NCBI GenBank assembly: GCA_019136325.1 | Contig: JAGVUJ010000276.1 | Span: forward strand, 1 to 18,560 | Direction: 5' to 3' | DNA: 18,560 nt | Source: Deltaproteobacteria bacterium | GTDB lineage: Bacteria > Desulfobacterota > Syntrophia > Syntrophales > Smithellaceae | Shown here: positions 1 to 5,870 of the stretch, one piece after another | Numbering within the stretch: the first letter of the stretch is position 1 | How the letters are laid out: each line of letters starts with the position of its first letter | Notes under the pieces: generated by a model | Database searches by the model: none | What the model was told of the DNA's origin: nothing | What the model saw: the letters and a program-made list of their open reading frames with translations, nothing else | Program-made: the position numbers and the translations under genes

Positions 1-26
1 AATATACGTTTGCCTCTTCTTAACAT
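1..26 (-). CDS. rplA: Ribosomal protein L1, 5' end only (runs off window)
   Basis: Only the first eight codons lie in the window, reading MLRRGKRI, a basic start compatible with the L1 N-terminus. An AGAGGT ribosome binding site sits 7 nt before the ATG. The assignment rests mainly on the near-universal rplK-rplA order and the 19-nt gap after the rplK stop. L1 binds 23S rRNA at the L1 stalk and represses its own operon in many bacteria. The product cannot be proven from 26 bases. Confidence 0.5.
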
Positions 27-45
27 GATCAAACCTCTTTATTTA

Positions 46-471
46 TTAACCTGTAATTTCTATTCCCATTGACCTTGCCGTGCCGGCAATGATATTTATC
101 GCGCCTTCAATATTCACAGCGTTTAAATCCTTGTATTTCAATTCGGCGATTTCTTTCACCTGAGCCGGCGTAACCGTCCCGACCTTTTCCCTCTTGGGAT
201 CGCTGGATCCCTTGGCAATTTTAGCCGCCTGCTTGAGCAATACGGAAACCGGGGGCGTCTTGGTTATAAACGTGAACGATCTGTCGGCATAAACCGTAAT
301 CACCACCGGGATAATCATTCCTTCCTGACTTTGTGTCATGGCGTTATAGGCTTTGCAGAATTCCATGATATTCACGCCGTGCTGACCTAATGCCGGACCG
401 ATCGGAGGCGAAGGAGTCGCTTTGCCCGCCTTGATTTGTAATTTAATGTTCGCAATAATTTTTTTTGCCAT
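46..471 (-). CDS. rplK: 50S ribosomal protein L11
   Basis: This 141-residue protein has the usual length of L11, a component of the GTPase-associated centre of the large subunit that contacts 23S rRNA, the L10/L12 stalk and elongation factors. The N-terminal domain contains the proline-rich [14 protein letters not shown] segment (about residues 22-35) and the C-terminal RNA-binding domain contains [19 protein letters not shown]. The start ATG is preceded by GGGTGA with 6 nt spacing. It lies 50 nt downstream of nusG and just before the presumed rplA. The N-terminal [20 protein letters not shown] pattern is conserved in the family, so the start is firm. Confidence 0.98.
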   Translation of the reverse strand: MAKKIIANIKLQIKAGKATPSPPIGPALGQHGVNIMEFCKAYNAMTQSQEGMIIPVVITVYADRSFTFITKTPPVSVLLKQAAKIAKGSSDPKREKVGTVTPAQVKEIAELKYKDLNAVNIEGAINIIAGTARSMGIEITG

Positions 472-521
472 ATCGAATCACCCTGATCTGAATTTTAATT
501 ACTATTTGGCCAATACAAACA

Positions 522-1052
522 TCAACCCTGTGTTACCTGAATGAAATCCAGCTCCACAGGGGTCGGCCGGCCAAAAATGCTTACAATAACCCTCAACTTG
601 CTTTTTTCCGGTTTTAATTCATCAATGATGCCGTCAAAATTCGTAAACGGGCCGTCAATGATTTTGACATGATCACCGACATCAAATTTGAACTTGGGCT
701 TGGGCTTTAAAGTCCCCTCATCAATTCTACATTTCAGATTTTCCACATCTTTATCGGGAATGGGGGACGGCTTATCCTTGCTGCCGATGAAGCCGGTCAC
801 TTTGGGAGTATCTTTAACCACGTGCCAGGCTTCATCATTCATTTCCATGCGGACAAGGATGTATCCAGGAAAAAATTTGCGCTTGGAACTTTTCTTTTCT
901 CCGGATATCAGTTCCACGACATCCTCCTCGGGAATCAGAATATCGGAGAAATAAGCCTGAGTACCCGTCGTCTTAATTCTTTCCTCAAGACTTATTTTGA
1001 CCTTATTCTCATATCCGGAATAAGTATGTACGACGTACCATTTAAAAGCCAT
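522..1052 (-). CDS. nusG: Transcription termination/antitermination factor NusG
   Basis: This 176-residue protein has the normal length and two-domain layout of NusG. The N-terminal NGN domain begins KWYVVHTYSGYENKVK (residues 4-19) and contains the FFPGYILVRMEM strand. The C-terminal KOW domain follows from about residue 123 with VGDHVKIIDGPF. NusG binds RNA polymerase, suppresses pausing and links transcription to Rho or to the ribosome through S10. The start lies 4 nt after the secE stop and has only a weak ribosome binding site (TTGGGTT), which suggests translational coupling to secE. Confidence 0.98.
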   Translation of the reverse strand: MAFKWYVVHTYSGYENKVKISLEERIKTTGTQAYFSDILIPEEDVVELISGEKKSSKRKFFPGYILVRMEMNDEAWHVVKDTPKVTGFIGSKDKPSPIPDKDVENLKCRIDEGTLKPKPKFKFDVGDHVKIIDGPFTNFDGIIDELKPEKSKLRVIVSIFGRPTPVELDFIQVTQG

Positions 1053-1056
1053 GTTT

Positions 1057-1272
1057 TTAACCCAAAATTAATTTAATTGCCTTCGCCAGAGCAAAATCAA
1101 TGATACCCAAAATCAAAGAAACGATAAAAACCAGAACAATGACCACGGCCGTAGAAGCCAAGGTTTGCTTGGGAGTCGGCCAGGTGACCTTCTTCAACTC
1201 CATCTTGGCATCTTTAAGAAACTGAGAAATCTTTTGAATTGTTACTTTTATTTTTTCTTTTATTTCTTCCAT
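1057..1272 (-). CDS. secE: Protein translocase subunit SecE
   Basis: This 71-residue protein is the short, single-span form of SecE. It has an amphipathic N-terminal helix, the conserved cytoplasmic motif KKVTWPTPKQT (residues 27-37), and one transmembrane segment at about residues 41-66. SecE clamps SecY in the inner-membrane Sec channel. The ATG at 1272 is chosen because it follows an AAGGA site and gives the expected N-terminus; a longer reading frame to 1362 would run into the tRNA-Trp gene. It sits between tRNA-Trp and nusG, the classical order. Confidence 0.96.
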   Translation of the reverse strand: MEEIKEKIKVTIQKISQFLKDAKMELKKVTWPTPKQTLASTAVVIVLVFIVSLILGIIDFALAKAIKLILG

Positions 1273-1300
1273 TGAATAATCCTTCAACAACAGGAAAAAA

Positions 1301-1377
1301 TGGCAGGCCAGGAGGGACTTGAACCCCCAGCATCCGGATTTGGAGTCCGGCGCTCTATCCATTAGAGCTACTGGCCT
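1301..1377 (-). tRNA. tRNA-Trp (CCA anticodon)
   Basis: The reverse strand folds as a cloverleaf. Acceptor AGGCCAG pairs with CTGGCCT, followed by discriminator G and an encoded CCA end. The anticodon loop is CTCCAAA in a CCGGA/TCCGG stem, giving anticodon CCA. The T arm is GGGGG-TTCAAGT-CCCTC. It lies between rpmG and secE and is probably processed from the operon transcript. Confidence 0.98.
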
Positions 1378-1389
1378 ATACCAATTTTA

Positions 1390-1539
1390 CTATTTGGTTT
1401 CCCTGTGCAGTTTATGCCCCCGGCAAAACTTGCAATATTTCTTCATCTCCAGGCGGTTTTGCATGGTCCGCTTGTTTTTCGTCGTTGTATAATTTCGCTG
1501 CTTGCATTCCGTGCAAGCCAAAATAATATTATTCCGCAT
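1390..1539 (-). CDS. rpmG: 50S ribosomal protein L33, zinc-ribbon type
   Basis: This 49-residue protein starts [17 protein letters not shown] and ends [15 protein letters not shown]. It has two CxxC pairs, one near residues 9-12 (CTEC) and one near 36-39 (CKFC), so it is the zinc-binding (C+) form of L33. L33 is a small basic protein of the large subunit near the E site. The ATG follows AAGGAG at good spacing. The start lies only 13 nt from the CCA end of tRNA-Thr(GGU). In many bacteria a tuf gene occupies that position, and it is missing here. Confidence 0.95.
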   Translation of the reverse strand: MRNNIILACTECKQRNYTTTKNKRTMQNRLEMKKYCKFCRGHKLHRETK

Positions 1540-1552
1540 AATTCTCCTTCAC

Positions 1553-1628
1553 TGGAGCCCACGACCAGGATTGAACTGGTGACCTCATCCTTACCAAGGA
1601 TGTGCTCTACCGACTGAGCTACGTGGGC
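1553..1628 (-). tRNA. tRNA-Thr (GGT anticodon)
   Basis: Acceptor GCCCACG pairs with CGTGGGC, followed by T and encoded CCA. The anticodon stem CATCC/GGATG encloses loop TTGGTAA, giving anticodon GGT. The D arm AGCTCAGTCGGTAGAGCA and a T arm with TTCAATC are present. It is the fourth tRNA of the Thr-Tyr-Gly-Thr cluster, directly upstream of rpmG. Confidence 0.98.
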
Positions 1629-1667
1629 ACAATCTTTAAAATAGACTGCCCAAATTTAAAAAACATC

Positions 1668-1743
1668 TGGAGCGGGAAACGGGATTCGAACCCGCGACCC
1701 TCAGCTTGGAAGGCTGACGCTCTAGCCACTGAGCTACTCCCGC
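1668..1743 (-). tRNA. tRNA-Gly (TCC anticodon)
   Basis: Acceptor GCGGGAG pairs imperfectly (one mismatch) with TTCCCGC, followed by T and encoded CCA. The anticodon stem TCAGC/GCTGA encloses CTTCCAA, giving anticodon TCC. The T arm is GCGGG-TTCGAAT-CCCGT. It is the third tRNA in the cluster. Confidence 0.98.
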
Positions 1744-1765
1744 CTATTTCAATGTCAAAAATCCC

Positions 1766-1850
<85 letters not shown>

Positions 1851-1866
1851 AGCAATAATGCCAAAC

Positions 1867-1942
1867 TGGAGCTGGCGATGGGACTCGAACCCGCAACCTG
1901 CTGATTACAAATCAGCTGCTCTACCGATTGAGCTACGCCAGC
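1867..1942 (-). tRNA. tRNA-Thr (TGT anticodon)
   Basis: Acceptor GCTGGCG pairs with CGCCAGC, followed by T and encoded CCA. The anticodon stem GCTGA/TCAGC encloses TTTGTAA, giving anticodon TGT. It is the first gene of the cluster, about 80 nt downstream of the predicted transcription start. Confidence 0.98.
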
Positions 1943-2027
1943 AAATCCCATCAATAAAACTTTAATATCAACAACTTACGCCATAGAATGTAAAAAAAAC
2001 ACACCTACACCTTCAAGCGAATTGCGC

Positions 2028-2076
2028 AATCTAATTTTTAAAGATGTTTTTGTCAAGTAAATTTTTTAAAAAATTG
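2028..2076 (-). promoter_or_regulatory. Strong stable-RNA type promoter of the tRNA-rpmG-secE-nusG-rplK operon
   Basis: On the minus strand a perfect -35 TTGACA (2056-2051) is followed by exactly 17 nt and a -10 TAGATT (2033-2028). An almost pure A/T tract at 2058-2076 sits directly upstream of the -35, like an rRNA promoter UP element. The bases after the -10 are GCGC, a GC-rich discriminator typical of promoters repressed by ppGpp. Transcription should start near 2021. These features suit growth-rate control of tRNA and translation genes. Confidence 0.75.
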
Positions 2077-2095
2077 TGGATAAAATGAATGTTCT

Positions 2096-2212
2096 TCAAG
2101 AAAATCCAAATAGATATAGATTAAAGATATCTTCATCCATGTTGAGTAAAATTTTTTCAATAACATTCATCGCCTCAACAGACGGGTTCAATATTTTAAT
2201 TCGTTTTGACAT
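2096..2212 (-). CDS. Possible small ORF of 38 codons, unknown
   Basis: A 38-residue reading frame begins MSKRIKILNPSVEAMNVIEK and ends LYLFGFS. It overlaps the last few codons of the propeller gene in another frame. The composition looks protein-like, but there is no good ribosome binding site and no recognised family. It could be a coupled small protein, a remnant joined to the propeller gene by an ancestral frameshift, or chance. Immediately downstream on this strand lie the tRNA-operon promoter elements. Confidence 0.2.
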   Translation of the reverse strand: MSKRIKILNPSVEAMNVIEKILLNMDEDIFNLYLFGFS

Positions 2213-3581
2213 CGATCGAATATATGCTTCTCTCTTTTGTTGCCAGAAAATGGAATTTATCTGGCGCGTCAAAAACAAATCCCCCTTTTTCTAAAGATAA
2301 AATGCTATCGTATTTATTAATCTCCTTTTCATTGATAACGGCAACCTGTTTGTTTTCCAATTGGGCAACGTACGCTATTTTCTTACTGTCCGGGCTGAAA
2401 ACAAGAGTGCTGCTTCCCACGCCATCAAAATGCCTGCCCTCTTTTCCATCGACAACCACAAAACGCTTCTTTCCCGACTGCGCTCCATAGGCCAGATGCT
2501 TGCTGTCCGGGCTGAAAATAACGGAGCCATTACCAATATTGTTGTAATTTTTTTCCTCTTTGCCATTGACGACCACGGAGAACTTATCCTTCACTATTTG
2601 AGCGATGTAAGCCAATTGTTTGCTGTCGGGACTGAAAACCACGGTTGAACCAATTCTCTCATACCCCTTGCCCTCCTGTCCGTTGACGACGAGAAAACGC
2701 TTTTTGTCCGACATGGTCTGGTAGGCAAGGCGACTGCTGTCCGGGCTGAAAACAATATTATCGCCGATGGCATCATAATGTTTGTTTTCCTGCTCATTAA
2801 CAACTACCGTCCATTTACCGGATGATTTGGCAACATAAGCCAACTGCTTGCTGTCCGGACTAAAAACAAAACTATCGTTGATCTCATCATATTTTTTGCC
2901 TTCCCGTCCGTCGAAAATTAAATAATGTTTTTTGTTTGACTGAACTTTATAGGCCATCCGATTGCTGTCGGAGCTGAAAATGATGCGATTACCGACACTG
3001 TCATAAGGGTGGCCCTCTTTTTCGTCAACAACCACAAATTGCGTTTTCCCCGATTGAACCCCATAGGCCAGATGTTTGCTGTCCGGACTGAAAACAATAT
3101 TGGAGCCGATGCCGCCTTCATAATACTTTCCTTCCTTGCCGTCGATCACCATAAAACACTTGCTGCCGGCTCTGGCCGCATAGGCAATACGTTGGCTGTC
3201 CGGGCTGAAAACGATCGTTGATCCGACGACATCGTAGTGTTTACCTTCCATACCATCAACAACAACAATCTGCTTGTTACCAACCTGCGCTCTATAGGCA
3301 AAATGTTTACTGTCCGGACTGAAAACAACATTGGAACCGATGCCGTCATAGCGTTTCTGGGGCTGGCCGTCCACAATAACAAATTGTTTATCTCCCTCCC
3401 GGGTCGCATAAGCCACGCGCCTGCCGTCGGGACTTGCCGTTAAGACCACCGGAATAAAATCAAACTTCAGAAGTAATTTTTCCGATACAGACACCCGGGT
3501 GTTTCTATCCTCCGCAAAAGAGTTCAAACTGCAAACCGCAAGCAAAAAGAGCCCCGATAAAAACAAGATTTTTCTTAACAT
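2196..3581 (-). CDS. Exported beta-propeller-like repeat protein (PD40/TolB-type repeats)
   Basis: The 461-residue protein starts with a signal peptide (MLRKILFLSGLFLLAVCSLN, probable cleavage after SFA) and is predicted periplasmic or secreted. The Cys in the signal region lacks a proper lipobox. The rest is ten tandem repeats of 38-40 residues with a core like VVFSPDSKHLAYGAQ, then VVVDGKEGK and a Y/F-D-x-(I/V)-G turn, followed by a degenerate C-terminal unit (FVFDAPDKFHFLATKE). The SPDSKxLAY core is the PD40/WD40-like signature seen in TolB-type propellers. No enzymatic motif is visible, so the role is unknown; ligand or protein binding is the usual use of such folds. The ATG at 3581 follows AAGGGG at a long 12-nt spacing. 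A TTG at 3614 with AAGGAG at 9 nt is a realistic alternative adding 11 residues. Confidence 0.8.
   Translation of the reverse strand: MLRKILFLSGLFLLAVCSLNSFAEDRNTRVSVSEKLLLKFDFIPVVLTASPDGRRVAYATREGDKQFVIVDGQPQKRYDGIGSNVVFSPDSKHFAYRAQVGNKQIVVVDGMEGKHYDVVGSTIVFSPDSQRIAYAARAGSKCFMVIDGKEGKYYEGGIGSNIVFSPDSKHLAYGVQSGKTQFVVVDEKEGHPYDSVGNRIIFSSDSNRMAYKVQSNKKHYLIFDGREGKKYDEINDSFVFSPDSKQLAYVAKSSGKWTVVVNEQENKHYDAIGDNIVFSPDSSRLAYQTMSDKKRFLVVNGQEGKGYERIGSTVVFSPDSKQLAYIAQIVKDKFSVVVNGKEEKNYNNIGNGSVIFSPDSKHLAYGAQSGKKRFVVVDGKEGRHFDGVGSSTLVFSPDSKKIAYVAQLENKQVAVINEKEINKYDSILSLEKGGFVFDAPDKFHFLATKERSIYSIDVKTN
2280..3466 (-). repeat. Tandem 114-120 bp coding repeat, ten copies
   Basis: Inside the propeller gene the plus-strand element gctgtccgggctgaaaa (the reverse of the SPDS codons) recurs at about 2386, 2503, 2623, 2737, 2851, 2965, 3079, 3196, 3310 and, diverged, 3424. 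The spacing is 114, 117 or 120 bp, always a multiple of three, so the repeat is kept in frame. Several copies are nearly identical over the core while linkers diverge, which indicates growth by internal duplication. Confidence 0.85.
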
Positions 3582-3614
3582 ATTTACGACAATCCCCTTA
3601 TTGAATTTAAACAA

Positions 3615-3793
3615 AAAAACAACTCCTTAAAAACAACTTTCTTGTCTGTTGTTTCTTTCATGATCGTGAAGAAATTTTATTTTTTGTTTTATTAATATAT
3701 TTCGTTGTCACATGCAAACATATTCTTGAATTCGAATCACTGATTAAAATTTCCTCAAAACGGTGATTTTATCAATGCCCCGGAAAAAATATT
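3615..3793. other. AT-rich divergent intergenic region
   Basis: This stretch separates the propeller gene (minus) from the leucine operon promoter (plus). It holds a 7-bp inverted repeat near 3632-3655 (AAACAAC/GTTGTTT) in the likely 5' UTR of the propeller gene. No convincing minus-strand promoter can be fixed; GTGACA near 3710 is the best -35 candidate but lacks a good -10. Confidence 0.4.
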
Positions 3794-3822
3794 TTGACAA
3801 GATTTATTTTTTACATTAAGAT
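3794..3822 (+). promoter_or_regulatory. Promoter of the leucine operon
   Basis: A perfect -35 TTGACA (3794-3799) is followed by a 17-nt A/T-rich spacer and a -10 TAAGAT (3817-3822). Transcription should start near 3829, about 23-35 nt before the leader peptide start codons. It is the only near-consensus promoter before leuA and is correctly placed for the attenuator downstream. Confidence 0.7.
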
Positions 3823-3851
3823 TCAGAAAATTTTAAAAAAAGCATTTAGAG

Positions 3852-3971
3852 ATGTCGAGAACGATGAAAAAGCAGATTTTGATACTGAACATTCTGCCCC
3901 TGCTTCTGGGACTCGCGCTGTTGCGCCTTTTACTAAAGGCCGCCCGCCCATCGTTTTTAGGTCATCATTAG
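3852..3971 (+). CDS. leuL: Leucine-operon leader peptide (attenuation)
   Basis: A short ORF encodes 39 residues from ATG 3852, or 35 from the in-frame ATG 3864 (MKKQILILNILPLLLG...), ending at TAG 3969-3971. Thirteen codons are Leu, using all six synonymous codons, with a consecutive CTT-TTA-CTA run at 3927-3935; there are also three Ile codons. Such a density, directly before an antiterminator and terminator ahead of leuA, matches leader peptides whose translation senses charged tRNA-Leu. The ribosome binding site is weak for either start. The gene name is used by functional analogy with the enterobacterial leuL. There is no clear sequence similarity. Confidence 0.85.
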   Translation: MSRTMKKQILILNILPLLLGLALLRLLLKAARPSFLGHH

Positions 3972-4007
3972 GACAGCAAAATAATGGATTACCTAAAAGG
4001 CCGTGGG
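3947..4007 (+). promoter_or_regulatory. Antiterminator hairpin of the leu attenuator
   Basis: TTTTAGGT (3955-3962) is perfectly complementary to ACCTAAAA (3991-3998). The pairing extends through CCCAtCG (3947-3953) with CGTGGG (4002-4007), allowing one bulge and a small internal loop. CATTA (3966-3970) can also pair with TAATG (3982-3986) inside the loop. The 3' arm takes up the 5' arm of the terminator, so the two folds are mutually exclusive. The 5' arm overlaps the end of the leader peptide frame. A ribosome finishing at TAG 3969 would mask it, and one stalled on Leu codons 3927-3935 would leave it free. Confidence 0.75.
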
Positions 4008-4031
4008 TAAAAACCACGGCCTTTTTATTTT
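3995..4031 (+). terminator. Intrinsic terminator (leu attenuator)
   Basis: A perfect 8-bp GC-rich stem GGCCGTGG (3999-4006) / CCACGGCC (4014-4021) encloses the loop GTAAAAA and is followed by TTTTTATTTT. Upstream AAAA can extend the stem into the T run. It lies 28 nt after the leader peptide stop and 240 nt before leuA. Confidence 0.9.
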
Positions 4032-4271
4032 GAGGATCAAATTCTGCTGGCGGAGTGCCGTAGAATTGGCAATCCGGAATGAAGCTCAAATTTCAAAAGC
4101 AAGACCTTTTGAAATTTGTCAGCCGAATTATTCAATAGCCGAGCGCTAGTGGGAACTACCCCGCATAAGTGGGATCATTTTGAGGAATGGATTTATAAAT
4201 ATAAAGGGACATATCCTGATAGCTTATGGCTACGGGATCAATTCCTATAGTCATTGAAAGGAGATACTGCC
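4032..4271 (+). other. Unexplained leader spacer between attenuator and leuA
   Basis: About 240 nt of untranslated leader follow the terminator, much longer than an attenuator needs. The stretch contains the 13-bp inverted repeat at 4087-4118, a weaker inverted repeat with ATTCT...AGAAT ends near 4041-4066, and related direct repeats GGATCAAATTC (4034) and GGATCAATTC (4235). A frame ending at a TAG near 4250 reads protein-like text (HKWDHFEEWIYKYKG) without a good start, so a gene remnant is possible. The leuA ribosome binding site AAAGGAG closes the region. Confidence 0.5.
4087..4118. repeat. Perfect 13-bp inverted repeat
   Basis: CAAATTTCAAAAG (4087-4099) and CTTTTGAAATTTG (4106-4118) are exact reverse complements around a 6-nt loop. 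No T run follows, so it is not an intrinsic terminator. It could be an RNA hairpin in the leu mRNA, an operator-like dyad, or part of an inserted element. Confidence 0.8.
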
Positions 4272-5819
4272 ATGAAAAAAGATAAAAATCGCGTTTACAT
4301 TTTCGATACAACATTAAGGGACGGCGAACAATCCCCGGGATACAGCATGAATACGGAGGAAAAATTGATGCTCGCCCGTCAACTCGAAAGGCTGGGCGTC
4401 GATATCATCGAGGCGGGATTTCCCATCGCGTCGGAAGGGGACTTTGACGCTGTCCGGCAGATTGCACGGGAGATTAAAAAATCTCAGGTGGCTGGTCTTG
4501 CCCGCGCCAACAAGACCGATATCGACCGCGCCTGGCAGGCGATAAAAGACGCGGCGCAACCTCGTATCCATACTTTCATTTCTTCATCGGATATTCATTT
4601 GAAATATCAACTCAAAAAAAGCCGGGAGCAAGTGCTTAAAGAAGCGGTTGCCGCTGTCAAACTGGCCCGTTCTTACACGGATAATGTCGAATTTTCGCCG
4701 ATGGACGCCACGCGCTCGGATAAAGATTATCTGGTGGAAATGGTCTCCGCCGTTATTGATGCCGGAGCCGGTACGGTCAATATTCCCGATACCGTTGGTT
4801 ATGCCATCCCGGAAGAATTCGGCAATCTGATCGCTTATCTTTTTGCCAATGTCAAAAACATCGATAACACGATTATTGCCACCCACTGCCATAACGATTT
4901 GGGTCTGGCTGTTGCCAACTCCCTGGCTGCCATCCGGCAGGGGGCACGTCAGATAGAATGCACCATCAACGGCATCGGCGAACGAGCGGGCAATACGGCC
5001 ATGGAGGAAGTGGTTATGGCGTTGCAAACCCGCAAAGACCTTTTCGGACTTTACACAAAGATTAAGACGGATCAGATTTATAAAACCTCGCGTCTGCTCA
5101 CGCAGATCACCGGCATATCGGTACAGCCGAACAAAGCCATCGTAGGCGCCAACGCTTTCGCACACGAATCGGGCATTCATCAGGACGGCCTGATCAAGGA
5201 AAAAATCACGTATGAAATCATGACCCCGCAATCCGTCGGGATCAGCGATACACATATCGTTCTGGGTAAGCATTCCGGTCGCAATGCTATTTCACACCAC
5301 TTGAAGAAAATGGGTTATCTGCTGAACGATGAACAAATCAACAAGGTTGCGGCAAGAGTTAAGGATCTGGCCGACATCAAGAAAGATATTTACGACGAAG
5401 ACCTGGAGGTGATTCTTTCCGAAGAGATCTACCGGGGCGAGGATAAGTACAGCCTGATTTACCTGAACGTTGTCAGCGGCAACGTAGCGATTCCCACGGC
5501 AACGATGGAAATGCAAATAGCCAAAGAAGTCGTCCGGGAAGCGGGATTCGGCAACGGTCCGGTCGATGCGACGTTTGCGGCCATCCGCAACATCACCAAA
5601 ACCAATTATCCGCTGATGAAATATATTGTCAACGCCATCACGGGTGGATCGGACGCGCAGGGCGAAGTGACGGTACAACTGAAATACAATGGTCATTCCG
5701 TTGTCGGTCGCGGGGCGCATCCCGATGTTATTGTCGCGTCCGCCAAAGCCTATATCAATGCGCTGAATCGTCTCGAATTTTTAAAAGACAATATTAAAAA
5801 GGTTAAAATTGTTGAATAA
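4272..5819 (+). CDS. leuA: 2-isopropylmalate synthase
   Basis: The 515-residue enzyme condenses acetyl-CoA with 2-oxoisovalerate to 2-isopropylmalate, the committed step of leucine synthesis. The HMG-CoA-lyase-like TIM barrel begins with FDTTLRDGEQSPG (Asp12 is the metal ligand). THCHNDLG supplies His205 and His207, and CTINGIGERAGN supplies the conserved Asn. AFAHESGIHQDG and GKHSGRNA are family hallmarks. The C-terminal regulatory domain (from about residue 385) is present, so leucine feedback inhibition is likely. The ATG at 4272 is chosen over an in-frame TTG at 4254 because AAAGGAG precedes it. It is the first structural gene after the attenuator. Confidence 0.97.
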   Translation: MKKDKNRVYIFDTTLRDGEQSPGYSMNTEEKLMLARQLERLGVDIIEAGFPIASEGDFDAVRQIAREIKKSQVAGLARANKTDIDRAWQAIKDAAQPRIHTFISSSDIHLKYQLKKSREQVLKEAVAAVKLARSYTDNVEFSPMDATRSDKDYLVEMVSAVIDAGAGTVNIPDTVGYAIPEEFGNLIAYLFANVKNIDNTIIATHCHNDLGLAVANSLAAIRQGARQIECTINGIGERAGNTAMEEVVMALQTRKDLFGLYTKIKTDQIYKTSRLLTQITGISVQPNKAIVGANAFAHESGIHQDGLIKEKITYEIMTPQSVGISDTHIVLGKHSGRNAISHHLKKMGYLLNDEQINKVAARVKDLADIKKDIYDEDLEVILSEEIYRGEDKYSLIYLNVVSGNVAIPTATMEMQIAKEVVREAGFGNGPVDATFAAIRNITKTNYPLMKYIVNAITGGSDAQGEVTVQLKYNGHSVVGRGAHPDVIVASAKAYINALNRLEFLKDNIKKVKIVE

Positions 5820-5870
5820 ACACGTGAAATAAGTTAAAGACCGTTTCACTTTTCACAAGGAGAGTAAATC

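Noticed and set aside
3510..3581. Propeller protein as a lipoprotein
   Set aside because: The signal region contains LAVC, but Val before Cys does not fit the lipobox; cleavage after SFA by signal peptidase I is more likely.
3823..4089. Minus-strand ORF of 88 codons opposite the leu leader
   Set aside because: It is the complement of the Leu-rich leader and terminator; no ribosome binding site or family, and the plus-strand regulatory structure explains the sequence better.
4087..4118. 13-bp hairpin as a second terminator
   Set aside because: The stem is A/T-rich and no T run follows it, so intrinsic termination is unlikely.
4254..4271. Upstream TTG start for leuA
   Set aside because: The TTG overlaps the strong AAAGGAG site that serves ATG 4272, and the extra residues are not family-like.
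4584..5273. Long minus-strand ORF of 229 codons within leuA
   Set aside because: Antisense shadow of a strongly conserved gene, with no plausible start site or family.
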